Shown: in pieces, positions 1 through 6,745 of the stretch
Numbering within the stretch: the stretch's first letter is position 1
How the letters are laid out: each line of letters begins with the position of its first letter
Origin: a virus
DNA: 34,970 nucleotides
Reading direction: 5' to 3' (one strand)
IMG/VR virus record: IMGVR_UViG_3300048573_000222
Span: 1 to 34,970 of that record
The notes under the pieces: model-generated
Seen by the model: the letters and a program-made list of their open reading frames with translations, nothing else
Databases searched by the model: none
What the model was told of the DNA's origin: nothing
Translations under genes and position numbers: made by a program

Positions 1-101
1 CCGTTGAAGAAATTATAAACGACAATCCAAACATATACGATTCTGATAGATTAAATTTTAATTATTGGAACGAAGTTAAAAATCAAATTGAACTTCTTTA
101 G
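1..101 (+). CDS. 3' part of the 73-residue cassette protein gene (terminal redundancy)
   Basis: This is the last third of the gene that is complete at 34608-34829. Bases 1-127 are identical to 34729-34855, so it is the same gene seen across the circle junction. It ends in TAG just before the cassette site at 120-249. No known family was recognised. Confidence 0.75.
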   Translation, partial: VEEIINDNPNIYDSDRLNFNYWNEVKNQIELL

Positions 102-119
102 GCGGTTACACTACGGTTT

Positions 120-249
120 CCGCTAACGTTCCGCTGCCTGTGGTCTGTTGTGGGATTTCGTAACCAGAGTATTTTCGGATTACCGAAAATATGATTGCGA
201 AACGGTAATTCCACTAAATTCCACAATAGCCACAGACAGCTGTTAGGGC
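120..249 (+). repeat. attC-like recombination site 8
   Basis: The outer boxes are CCGCTAAC (120-127) and GTTAGGGC (242-249). Between them an imperfect inverted repeat starts with GTTCCGCTGCCTGTGG on the left and ends with CCACAGACAGCTG on the right. The left arm has the extra bases GTTC next to the core and one unpaired T, and the right arm has only CTG. All full sites of the array share this asymmetry. The interior holds a second small palindrome (ATTTTCGG/CCGAAAAT). The left box is complementary to the start of the preceding gene unit (34554-34561), and the right box is complementary to the end of the following unit (797-804). This is the arrangement expected of integron gene cassettes. Confidence 0.75.
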
Positions 250-804
250 TTCGGTTTTTTATTTATTCCAATTTTCACGTTTCAATTTTCGGTTACGCTT
301 CTGCACCGTTTTTAAGTCAGAAGTAATTTTAAATTATTTAGTTATGGTTTTCTTTCGTAAGTCTTTTTGGATTTCAGTAGTTCGTTTTCCACTTTCAATA
401 TTCTCACTTGATTTTCAAGGTTGGTGTTTGATAGGTATAATACTTTGTTTTTCAATTCGTATATATCACGATCGTTTTTTTTGGTTTCAAATATGGGAAT
501 ATATTCTTTTAAAACTGGCACAATAGATATGAACGCAAAAATCAAAGCAAGTATAGTTAGTTTTCTGTTGTTTCTGAATTGTTTTTCCGCATTTTTTGAT
601 TGCAATTCTGCTAACTCAAACTGTTTTATTCCGCTTTCTTTTAAAAAATCTAAAATATCTTGCGTTGTTATTAGATTTAAATCAGAAGTATTTAAAACAT
701 TGAATTTAGGATGCGCATCTCGTCCTGTATGTAAAGGGATATTTATTTTTCCAAATAAGTTATTCATATTTTCGTTTTTTCGGTTCTGTAAACTGAGCCC
801 TAAC
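128..804 (-). mobile_element. Gene cassette present in one copy of the terminal repeat and absent from the other
   Basis: The sequence up to 127 recurs at 34729-34855, and the sequence from 805 on recurs at 34856-34970. Bases 128-804 (677 bases) are missing between them at the contig end. The breakpoint falls in a shared CTAAC at 123-127 and 800-804. Read on the minus strand, the unit starts TTAGGGC, carries a gene in the same direction, then GCCCTAAC, an attC-like inverted repeat, and ends at G before TTAGCGG. This is the exact anatomy of a circular integron cassette cut between G and TT. Five bases of microhomology alone could also produce a deletion, but the match to the site cores makes site-specific excision or insertion much more likely. 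Confidence 0.75.
342..767 (-). CDS. Cassette-borne single-pass membrane protein with coiled coil
   Basis: This 141-residue protein of unknown family has a hydrophilic N-terminal half and one likely membrane helix near residues 70-87 (ILALIFAFISIVPVL). A charged C-terminal stretch rich in Leu, Asn, Lys and Glu probably forms a coiled coil. It is the only gene in the array on the minus strand, and the only one known from this window to be carried on a variable unit (128-804). No promoter of the TAnnTTTG type was seen in front of it. Its lack of signal or enzyme motifs leaves the function open; an accessory or host-interaction role is a guess from context. Confidence 0.7.
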   Translation of the reverse strand: MNNLFGKINIPLHTGRDAHPKFNVLNTSDLNLITTQDILDFLKESGIKQFELAELQSKNAEKQFRNNRKLTILALIFAFISIVPVLKEYIPIFETKKNDRDIYELKNKVLYLSNTNLENQVRILKVENELLKSKKTYERKP

Positions 805-857
805 TACTTACTAACACCTATAATACTATACATTACTTTATTAAAAATCAATACATT

Positions 858-1079
858 ATGGTAGTACAAGTTAATTTTTTAGTTAAATGGCAATTTAAAG
901 AATATCCACATTATAAGATTTCAACTTGTAAAAAGATAATTAATTGTAAAACGGGTAAGATTATAAAATGTACAAAGTCAGGCGGGTCAATTGGTTATTT
1001 TATTTCGGGAAAGTTTTTTAAAAAAACCGATATAAATAATTATATTGAAATAATGCCTAAAAATGAATGTCCTTTTTAA
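858..1079 (+). CDS. Small protein resembling a NUMOD4-type DNA-binding domain
   Basis: The 73-residue protein has a middle segment (YPHYKISTCKKIINCKTGK) that resembles the NUMOD4 motif found in front of HNH homing endonucleases. It lacks any HNH catalytic part. It sits on the fixed side of the cassette array junction (805), facing away from the array, and is followed eight bases later by a strong terminator. Its first 21 codons recur at the window end. The assignment rests on motif resemblance only; it may be a free-standing small DNA-binding protein or an unrelated phage protein. Confidence 0.65.
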   Translation: MVVQVNFLVKWQFKEYPHYKISTCKKIINCKTGKIIKCTKSGGSIGYFISGKFFKKTDINNYIEIMPKNECPF

Positions 1080-1086
1080 AGCAAAA

Positions 1087-1116
1087 GACCCCCGCAAGTG
1101 CGAGGGTCTTTTTTAG
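1087..1116. terminator. Bidirectional terminator
   Basis: The hairpin has arms GACCCCCGC (1087-1095) and GCGAGGGTC (1100-1108) with one C.A mismatch. It is flanked by an A run on the left and a T run on the right. It ends the plus-strand gene 858-1079 and, on the other strand, the RNA unit that starts at 1408. Confidence 0.85.
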
Positions 1117-1119
1117 AAT

Positions 1120-1242
1120 TTCGTTTCTTTTTACGGTTTACGATGCCAATCTCATTGGCTCGTTAAACAAGTTTATAACTTTGTCGGTTATTTTTTCAGT
1201 TCTCTTATTCACTCTTATTTGCAGTCAAAACCAGTCGCCCCT
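1120..1242 (-). ncRNA. ssrA: 5' (tag-coding) part of a permuted tmRNA
   Basis: On the minus strand the RNA starts AGGGGCG, then ACTGGTTTTGAC, which closely matches the 5' end and D-loop-like part of bacterial tmRNAs. AGGGGCG (1242-1236) pairs at six of seven positions with CGCCTCC (1353-1347), including the G3.U70 wobble that alanyl-tRNA synthetase recognises. CAAATAAGAGT (1221-1211) pairs over 11 positions, with G.U pairs, with ATTTTTGTTTG (1384-1374), as helix P2 would. GAACTG (1202-1197) pairs with CAGTTC (1404-1399). Next come a hairpin at 1175-1191 and a long hairpin at 1136-1168. The long hairpin contains an open frame ending Met-Arg-Leu-Ala-Ser-stop (TAA at 1140-1138), a plausible tag end. 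The resume codon could not be fixed. Confidence 0.6.
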
Positions 1243-1250
1243 ATTTTTAA

Positions 1251-1323
1251 CAACTGTTATAGGATTTGCACCTATATTCTCCGATTTAGAAGGTCGGGAT
1301 TTTTTTATTTAAACTAAACAGTT
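1251..1323 (-). tRNA. tRNA-Arg(UCU), divergent elbow
   Basis: The cloverleaf has a perfect 7-bp acceptor stem (AACTGTT 1323-1317 with AACAGTT 1258-1252), T8 and A9, and a 4-bp D stem GTTT/AAAT. The anticodon stem CCGAC/ATCGG has one mismatch, and the loop CTTCTAA gives anticodon UCU. The T stem ATAGG/CCTAT is perfect, and the discriminator is G73. The D loop (AAATAAA) lacks the conserved GG pair, and the T loop is TGCAAAT, with G in place of the conserved T55. The two changes match, because G18 normally contacts position 55. AGA is the usual Arg codon in AT-rich genomes. It lies between the two tmRNA parts. Confidence 0.7.
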
Positions 1324-1345
1324 GCTGCCACTTACACGTGTTTTG

Positions 1346-1404
1346 TGGAGGCGGTGGGAATCGAACCCACGTCCAAACAAAAATCATAAATCGTCAATGA
1401 ACTG
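1346..1404 (-). ncRNA. ssrA: 3' (acceptor) part of a permuted tmRNA
   Basis: On the minus strand this contains P2 strand ATTTTTGTTTG, then GGAC, T stem GTGGG, T loop TTCGATT, CCCAC, acceptor strand CGCCTCC and discriminator A73. This is a standard tmRNA 3' end without an encoded CCA. It lies before the 5' part (1242) in the transcript, so the gene is circularly permuted. A -7 promoter box ends four bases upstream of its first paired base. The alternative reading, a phage attachment site copied from the 3' end of the host ssrA gene, does not explain the pairing 5' part or the promoter, and no integrase is present. Confidence 0.65.
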
Positions 1405-1407
1405 ATG

Positions 1408-1415
1408 CAAATATA
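1408..1415 (-). promoter_or_regulatory. -7 promoter box of the tmRNA/tRNA unit
   Basis: The box reads TATATTTG on the minus strand, matching the Bacteroidota consensus TAnnTTTG. Transcription would start just inside the acceptor part of the tmRNA and run through the tRNA to the terminator at 1087-1108, giving a precursor of about 320 bases. Confidence 0.65.
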
Positions 1416-1418
1416 ATG

Positions 1419-1574
1419 CTATTTTTTTATTTTAATACCTAAGTTATTCTTTAATTTATTCAGTCGCTTAATCCATCTTAAAATGCGTCCAACCAATGTC
1501 GTTGGTGCTTTATCGCTTATTAATTCGGTTGCAATGTCTAATACTAAATTTGGGTCAATTTTCTCTTGGCTCAT
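1419..1574 (-). CDS. Small basic protein, last gene of the late operon
   Basis: The 51-residue product has a strongly basic C-terminal half (RILRWIKRLNKLKN). Its ATG overlaps the TGA of the preceding tiny membrane protein gene by the ATGA arrangement, which fixes the start. It follows the endolysin and may belong to the lysis module, but no family was recognised. The promoter of the tmRNA unit begins immediately after its stop. Confidence 0.6.
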   Translation of the reverse strand: MSQEKIDPNLVLDIATELISDKAPTTLVGRILRWIKRLNKLKNNLGIKIKK

Positions 1575-1654
1575 TTGTTTATGTATAAATAGATTAATAT
1601 TAGTATTACTAAATTCTTCCAGTAATTGTAAACGATGTCTTTTAAGATTTCCAT
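1571..1654 (-). CDS. Tiny membrane protein in the lysis module
   Basis: This encodes 27 residues with a hydrophobic helix at about residues 14-25 (NLVILILIYLYI) after a short charged N-terminus. The ATG lies inside the end of the endolysin gene in another frame, and the TGA overlaps the next ATG. This tight coupling is the main reason to believe in so short a gene. A spanin-like or holin-accessory role is possible from position only. Confidence 0.5.
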   Translation of the reverse strand: MEILKDIVYNYWKNLVILILIYLYINK

Positions 1655-2181
1655 TTTGCTAATAATTCAATTCTATGATTAATACCATTCAAACCGCCAT
1701 TTACACGTTTAGTAATTCCGATAATATCGTCTTTATCAGCGAAAGAATTAAGGTTGTTTTTCTTCCAAAACCACAATGCACTAATCATTGCATTTGCTTC
1801 TTCAAGTAACAGATCGGGGTTGTTTAAAAAATCAATTCTAGTGTCTTTTGATAGCAATAAATAATTTTCACGACCTGTAATTTGCAGAAAACCACGCCCA
1901 CGAAATTTCCAGCCGTCGCCTGATTGCTCATTTCCGTTACCCATACGATTTGCATAAACTCTATTGGCGATCATTTCTGGTTTACGTTCATACGCTTGAG
2001 CCGTTGCCATATCTTTAAAGTATTTTTTAAAAGTTTCTGTCAAACCTAAGCGACTATAATTAAGATTTTCGCTAATGGGTTTTAGTCCACTTTCGTGTTC
2101 AATCTGAGCCATAAAATGCGCAATTCTTAACGGTGTATTTATTCCGTAATTGTTTAGTAATGTGCGGTATTTGTTTATCAT
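1642..2181 (-). CDS. GH19-like endolysin (chitinase/lysozyme fold)
   Basis: The 179-residue cell wall hydrolase probably cuts the glycan strands of peptidoglycan. The motif AHFMAQIEHESG at about residues 21-32 carries the catalytic Glu region of the glycoside hydrolase 19 family. ANRMGNGN and GRGFLQITGRENY further on are typical of phage GH19 enzymes. The start chosen (2181) overlaps the TGA of the upstream tiny gene as ATGA; an in-frame ATG at 2211 would lie deep inside that gene. There is no signal peptide, so release depends on the nearby holin. Confidence 0.85.
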   Translation of the reverse strand: MINKYRTLLNNYGINTPLRIAHFMAQIEHESGLKPISENLNYSRLGLTETFKKYFKDMATAQAYERKPEMIANRVYANRMGNGNEQSGDGWKFRGRGFLQITGRENYLLLSKDTRIDFLNNPDLLLEEANAMISALWFWKKNNLNSFADKDDIIGITKRVNGGLNGINHRIELLAKWKS

Positions 2182-2258
2182 TCTTTCTTGTTTTTTTCGA
2201 GCATATACCATCTACGGGCAGTATATCCTACTGTTAATATAAATACTATTATTTTCAT
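2178..2258 (-). CDS. Tiny membrane peptide upstream of the endolysin
   Basis: The 26 residues start MKIIVFILTVGYTARRWYM: a hydrophobic N-terminal segment followed by basic residues. The stop overlaps the endolysin ATG. It could be a signal-arrest peptide, a holin regulator or only a translational coupler. An in-frame extension to 2378 exists but would overlap the holin gene. Confidence 0.45.
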   Translation of the reverse strand: MKIIVFILTVGYTARRWYMLEKNKKE

Positions 2259-2322
2259 TACTATTTCGCACTCGCTAAAAGATAGCGTAAAAAAAATAAA
2301 TGTCGAAAACATTACTTTTATG

Positions 2323-2493
2323 TCAATTAGATTTTGGTTCATTTTTAGAAAAGAAAAAATATTGTAAAATAGTACCAACGTACCCTATTATTGCGCCTTT
2401 AATCATATCTTCGATGTGTACAAATATAAGACTTGCCATTCCAAAAACAACAACAAAAACCGCTAAAATATTTTTTATATTATATTTTGTCAT
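2323..2493 (-). CDS. Holin candidate
   Basis: This 56-residue protein has two predicted membrane helices (about residues 8-26 and 32-48) separated by a short turn with charged residues (HIEDMIK), and a charged C-terminal tail. Size, topology and place, between the fibre gene and the endolysin, fit a class II holin that forms the membrane lesion releasing the endolysin. It starts four bases after the fibre gene stop. There is no sequence-family match to name. Confidence 0.6.
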   Translation of the reverse strand: MTKYNIKNILAVFVVVFGMASLIFVHIEDMIKGAIIGYVGTILQYFFFSKNEPKSN

Positions 2494-2496
2494 AAT

Positions 2497-4152
2497 TTAT
2501 CTAGTTAATGTTAATTTTGCGCTAATAAAATCTACATCGATTAAAGCCGTTGCAGTAGTTCCACTATTGGTCGTAATTGCGCAAATATTCAAAGCTCTTG
2601 TATTATTTGGAATATTGGTTGTTTGCGTTACGCTTGCTATCAAAGTGCCACTAGCATTAAATAATTCGCCTAATACACTTGTAGCATTCGCATTTACCGT
2701 AAATCGTACTTTATACCAAGTATTTGTGGTTAATGTCGCTATTGTTGCGCTTGTGGTTTGAATACTATTATCTGCCGTTACTAATGTCAAATCTCCGTTT
2801 CCTGAATATCTAAATAACACACCATTTGCAGGAATTGAACTCGAAGTACTATCGTGAAATCCTAATCTTGAAGTAGTATTAGCAAAAGTCAAAGGATTGA
2901 ATATATAAGTAAAAACTTCATTACCTTTTAATCGTAATAGTAAACTAGAACTTCTTATACCAACTCCGCTATTGGCAGTTGTAGAGGAATTTAATCGGTG
3001 AACGCCTACGTTATTTGTTGTTGGTGTTCCCGCGCTAGTTGTGCCAGAATTTGCTGATACTATTGCGAAATCTTGACTGTTAGCCGCACTTAAAAATTCG
3101 TGACTTAAATAAACATTGTTCTCGTTGTTGTCTCCTGTGTTTGTTCCTGATAGATTTGTTGCTGTTATTGGACCTGTAAAATTTTGTCCAGCTATATTTG
3201 CTTTTAATGTCAAAGCGAATATCAAATCGGTGTTTTGTTTTTGTAGTTTCCCAATAGCTATCAAAAAGGAATCGGCTGCGGTTACTGCTGTGCCTATAAC
3301 AAAAGAAATACCGGTTAACAAAGTCGATAAAACCCTTGCAGTTGTGAAATATAAATTTGTACTACCTTCAATTAATGTGTCGGTACTTGTAGCACCCGCG
3401 CCCGTTCCACCTAATACCCATCCATCTTCTAAATCATAATTATAATTTCGCACCAACGACCCTGCGCCCGCGTCAACTTGCGCATAATCGCCTGTACTTG
3501 CAGTAGGTAAAGCCGTTTCTAGTTGCTGTAATGTCGTGAATTTCCCTTTAAATCTATCGTTGTATGCTGATGCATCTAGTTTGGTTGCTAGTGCTGAATC
3601 AACATAAATCTTTTGAGTATAGTCTAGGTCGGTGATGTTGCTAGAAAAATTTTGACTACTAGAAAAACCTCTTGATGTTAAATTATTTGTATCAATTTGC
3701 ACTCCATCTGATGAAAAAGTTAACGAAAATAAAACAACTCCGTTATCAACTCTTAATAAAATAGTTCCATCATCTTCAAATGATATAATTTTTATGCCTC
3801 CTAATGATGGAATTTGTTTTAACGCAAAAGCAGAACCATTTCCAGCGAACTCCAAATCTCCCGTAATAGGCTTACCTACTGCCGTTCCTGAAAGTGGTAT
3901 GGCATTTTGTGCAGATGCTTCCAACTGCCCCAAATTTACCGCTTGGTCTGCTGTTGTTGCAGTTGGTACTATTGGCGATTGTACGAAAGTTTTAACGCCT
4001 GCGATTGTTTGGTTTGTAGTTAAATCAACTGAATTACCACCTCCACCGCCTCCAGAATTAGTAATTACATTTACAGTAGTTAAATTTTCAGTCACCACAA
4101 TTTCAACTTGTTCAATTGTTGGCGTTACGTTTATGTCAATTATATCGCTCAT
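2497..4152 (-). CDS. Tail fibre / receptor-binding structural protein
   Basis: The 551-residue protein has a short conserved N-terminus (MSDIIDINVTPTIEQVEIVV), which may anchor it to the tail. A six-Gly linker near residue 34 and long Ser/Thr/Asn-rich beta-type repeats typical of fibres follow. A compact C-terminal domain (about 340-551) looks like a jelly-roll binding domain. It overlaps the stop of the 106-residue gene upstream. Its place at the end of the structural genes, just before lysis, supports a role in host recognition. No chaperone gene was recognised. Confidence 0.65.
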   Translation of the reverse strand: MSDIIDINVTPTIEQVEIVVTENLTTVNVITNSGGGGGGNSVDLTTNQTIAGVKTFVQSPIVPTATTADQAVNLGQLEASAQNAIPLSGTAVGKPITGDLEFAGNGSAFALKQIPSLGGIKIISFEDDGTILLRVDNGVVLFSLTFSSDGVQIDTNNLTSRGFSSSQNFSSNITDLDYTQKIYVDSALATKLDASAYNDRFKGKFTTLQQLETALPTASTGDYAQVDAGAGSLVRNYNYDLEDGWVLGGTGAGATSTDTLIEGSTNLYFTTARVLSTLLTGISFVIGTAVTAADSFLIAIGKLQKQNTDLIFALTLKANIAGQNFTGPITATNLSGTNTGDNNENNVYLSHEFLSAANSQDFAIVSANSGTTSAGTPTTNNVGVHRLNSSTTANSGVGIRSSSLLLRLKGNEVFTYIFNPLTFANTTSRLGFHDSTSSSIPANGVLFRYSGNGDLTLVTADNSIQTTSATIATLTTNTWYKVRFTVNANATSVLGELFNASGTLIASVTQTTNIPNNTRALNICAITTNSGTTATALIDVDFISAKLTLTR

Positions 4153-4469
4153 TCTGTTATTTTGTCAGTTATTAAAAAATTGAATTGACCGCCCCACGTT
4201 TCAACGTCTCCATTAGCGAAAGTAATTCTAATGTCGTAAAGATAATTAAAAGGCTCGATGTCGATTATTTGCTTATTTATTTTCCATTGACCTAAAACCG
4301 CATTTGTGATAGTAATAGTTGGTTCAAAAAATACAACACCGCCCGCAACTTTTCGCAATTGAATTTTGATAATTGCACCGGTTAAATTAATTGCTACAGT
4401 GTTTTTTTTGTACTCAAAAGGCATTTCTTTAAACGTTGTCCCTCTGTAGTGTTTTAGGTTTAGGCTCAT
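4149..4469 (-). CDS. Small tail structural protein (BppU-like fold suspected)
   Basis: The 106-residue protein is beta-rich. Its pattern (GTTFKEMPFEYKKNTVAINLTGA ... GQFNFLITDK, given here in parts) resembles small baseplate or fibre-base proteins that carry an immunoglobulin-like domain. It is translationally coupled to the fibre gene (ATGA overlap) and probably helps attach it. The family assignment is tentative. Confidence 0.5.
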   Translation of the reverse strand: MSLNLKHYRGTTFKEMPFEYKKNTVAINLTGAIIKIQLRKVAGGVVFFEPTITITNAVLGQWKINKQIIDIEPFNYLYDIRITFANGDVETWGGQFNFLITDKITE

Positions 4470-4542
4470 TTTCTATTTTTTTTAAAAATATTTCTAATTT
4501 CTTTTCGTTTTCGGTTTTCGGTTTATAAGTTGTATTTTTCAT
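4429..4542 (-). CDS. Very small Lys/Glu-rich protein
   Basis: The 37-residue ORF starts MKNTTYKPKTENEKKLEIFL. Its ATG overlaps the TGA of the connector gene, and its end overlaps the next gene by 41 bases in another frame. Start coupling supports expression, but it may simply carry ribosomes to the next gene. Function unknown. Confidence 0.4.
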   Translation of the reverse strand: MKNTTYKPKTENEKKLEIFLKKIENEPKPKTLQRDNV

Positions 4543-5042
4543 CTCAAAAACCACCCTCCAAAGTTCGTGCTTAATGTCGGATATTGTTCACCAATTGTAG
4601 CATTGTAATACTCGGGATATAGTCCATAATTTACTAGCATATAATCTATAAATTTTTGCGTGTAATTTTGTGCTATTTGTCGTTCCTTTTCTATCAAAAA
4701 ATCTACCTCGCCTTTTTCTACAGTTGTGCTGTTTTCGCTATTGTGTTTGAATACTCCTTTGTTACCGATTTGATACGCAACAAAAGGCATTATTTCAACC
4801 ATTGCCCAATGAATAACCATCGGTTTGATATAATCATTAAGCAAAGTTACGTAATTTCCTGCCAAAGTACCCGCCACAATATCGTCGTTAATTTTCTTGA
4901 ATAGCTTTGACCCAAGAAAATTATAAATGTGTGTGTCCTGTGCTATTTTTAAAAATTGTTCAAGTCGATCATTGTCAATATTACCGTTTAGAGCGGTAAA
5001 TTGTTTCAATTCTTTTAGTGTTATAAAAAGTGCATTTGCCAT
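4539..5042 (-). CDS. Head-tail connector / adaptor protein
   Basis: This 167-residue, mostly alpha-helical protein begins with a pattern (ITLKELKQFTALNGNIDNDR, then FLKIAQDTHIYNFLG) seen in head-completion adaptors of Bacteroidota phages (DUF6712-like). It lies two bases after the portal gene, the usual place of the adaptor that docks beneath the portal ring. The family name is given from memory of the pattern, not a search. Confidence 0.6.
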   Translation of the reverse strand: MANALFITLKELKQFTALNGNIDNDRLEQFLKIAQDTHIYNFLGSKLFKKINDDIVAGTLAGNYVTLLNDYIKPMVIHWAMVEIMPFVAYQIGNKGVFKHNSENSTTVEKGEVDFLIEKERQIAQNYTQKFIDYMLVNYGLYPEYYNATIGEQYPTLSTNFGGWFLR

Positions 5043-5044
5043 AA

Positions 5045-6745
5045 TTACATATCGTGGGGTGCTACATACCCTCTTTTGTCGTTTGTTGGTGCAATCTCTC
5101 CCGCTTTTCTTACGTCTGCGGGCGTTGATTGTTGCGCTGCTGTATTTTTACCCGTTCCAATTTTTCTATACATTTCGCGCGTCCAGAAATGCTTACAAGT
5201 TCCGAAGTTGTAATTGTCGCTTAACTTACCACCGCCTTTCCAAAGAAAAATATCATACGGTTTATTTGGGGTAGGTGCCATACCAAATCCAGGATTAACA
5301 TTGTCTTTTGACATCGCCTCAATATCTTCTTTTCGGTACAACTTATTCGCCTGCATCATTTTTTTGCAGAATTCACGCTCGGGGTTTGGATTTCCACTAT
5401 AACGGTAACGCGTTATATATTTTTGCGTGTCCTCTCTTGAAGGACTTTTTGTTTTAGCAACCCCCGTACTTGCGAAATTCCAAAGTTTAGATAATAAAGT
5501 AGGCTCGTTTAATTTCTTTAAATCCAAATCTAGTTGGCTTTCTGTGTCGTAATTAACCGCGTCGGCACTTACTAGCTCCCATTCGTTTGAATCCAAATCG
5601 TGACCGTAAGAATCAATTACAATAGCTGACATTTTCACGGGTTCGATCGGTGCAACTATTGGTAAATCGTAGTCTAGTAAAGGATTTAAAGGCTTTAAAT
5701 ATAAATCTAAACTAACACCATTAAAAGCTAAAATCTTGTCTAATTGCTCGCAAATAAACTCTTGTGGTGGTTTTATTACGTTGTTTTGAAATAGTAAAAA
5801 AGCGTTTTTCATTTCGTCGGCATTTGAACTGAAACCACCCGCGCTTGGAATACCAAAAAGAAGTCCTGAAGTTACACCGTGTGAGAGCATAATCTTACCT
5901 CTTGCTTCATTGCTGATATATTCATATTGCTGTGATGCATTGTCTAACGGTACGCTGTCGATTGTAGTCTTTTTGGTTTCATCTGAATTAAAAGCCACAA
6001 TTATTTTGTCTCCACTAGCTCCAGTTGCTTTCTTCTTTATACTTTCGACGGTTAATCTTTGCGTTTCCTCGTCCGGTACACCATTGTTGAAATTTATAAT
6101 TTTCAAAGGCGAAAATTGGCTTTCAACTAATGAAATCAAATACTCGGATATATTTTCTTCTAATTTTGCATACGGTAAACCACCGATATAAGAAACGTTT
6201 GAAAAATATTTTTGCCCAATTGTATATTGACCGCAAACCATAATTTCTAGCGACTTATTTCCGCTACCAAAAGTAGGTAGCGGCATAGGTGGAAAATCTC
6301 TCAACTTATTCCAATTATCTGAGTAGTAATAATTTTCAATTACGCCATCAGCATTGCATTTTTCAGGTCTTAAATTTTGAATTGGCAAATGCTGAATTTC
6401 AACTATCTTTTTTTTATTTCTCGAGTAGATAATTTGTAACGCAAATTGACCAAGTAAATAATAGTCCGTTATTGCTTTACGCATTGTATCTTTTGAAAAT
6501 AACATTTTCATTTGAGCGTATTCGTTTGGCTTTCTAAATCCATCACGCGCATCTAATCCTTTGCCATAAATCAGTTTAACAATGTTATTAATTACTTGGT
6601 TATTGGTAGTAGAGTTGTTGTAACGATCAATTAAAAATTGATAATAATCATTTTTTTCACCATACTTTACCCATTTATCCTGTCGGCTTTCGACTGCTTT
6701 AGGTGGATTGTATGCCGCTAATTCAATCACATGTGTATTACTCAT
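5045..6745 (-). CDS. Portal protein with a C-terminal Cys/His domain
   Basis: The 566-residue protein forms the dodecameric ring at the capsid vertex through which DNA is packed. Residues 1 to about 400 have portal features: an N-terminal WVKYGEKNDYYQFL region, INNIVKLIYGKGL, and SHGVTSGLLFGI before the clip/stem part. Residues about 430-566 form a separate domain with TRYRYSG, EFCKKMM, YRKEDIEAMS and CKHFW. This resembles the C-terminal domain of phage minor head (MuF-like) proteins. The usual separate MuF gene is absent, so the two may be fused here. It overlaps the 94-residue gene upstream by eight bases. Confidence 0.75.
   Translation of the reverse strand: MSNTHVIELAAYNPPKAVESRQDKWVKYGEKNDYYQFLIDRYNNSTTNNQVINNIVKLIYGKGLDARDGFRKPNEYAQMKMLFSKDTMRKAITDYYLLGQFALQIIYSRNKKKIVEIQHLPIQNLRPEKCNADGVIENYYYSDNWNKLRDFPPMPLPTFGSGNKSLEIMVCGQYTIGQKYFSNVSYIGGLPYAKLEENISEYLISLVESQFSPLKIINFNNGVPDEETQRLTVESIKKKATGASGDKIIVAFNSDETKKTTIDSVPLDNASQQYEYISNEARGKIMLSHGVTSGLLFGIPSAGGFSSNADEMKNAFLLFQNNVIKPPQEFICEQLDKILAFNGVSLDLYLKPLNPLLDYDLPIVAPIEPVKMSAIVIDSYGHDLDSNEWELVSADAVNYDTESQLDLDLKKLNEPTLLSKLWNFASTGVAKTKSPSREDTQKYITRYRYSGNPNPEREFCKKMMQANKLYRKEDIEAMSKDNVNPGFGMAPTPNKPYDIFLWKGGGKLSDNYNFGTCKHFWTREMYRKIGTGKNTAAQQSTPADVRKAGEIAPTNDKRGYVAPHDM

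Noticed and set aside
344-864. Plus-strand reading frames across the variable cassette
   Set aside because: They are antisense to the minus-strand 141-residue gene, hydrophobic only because of AT-rich antisense codons, and lack a start region.
1067-1312. Plus-strand 81-residue frame over the tmRNA/tRNA unit
   Set aside because: The frame covers the terminator and structured RNA on the other strand, and it has no plausible start region or composition.
1337-1374. Phage attachment site derived from the 3' end of the host tmRNA gene
   Set aside because: It was the first reading of the T-arm sequence. A pairing tmRNA 5' part, a promoter just upstream and the absence of an integrase fit a permuted tmRNA better. 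It is not fully excluded.
2497-4152. Diversity-generating retroelement target in the fibre C-terminus
   Set aside because: No reverse transcriptase, template repeat or accessory gene is present in the closed genome.
2300-4183. Plus-strand reading frames opposite the fibre gene
   Set aside because: They are shadows of the long minus-strand gene with its Thr/Asn/Val-rich codons.
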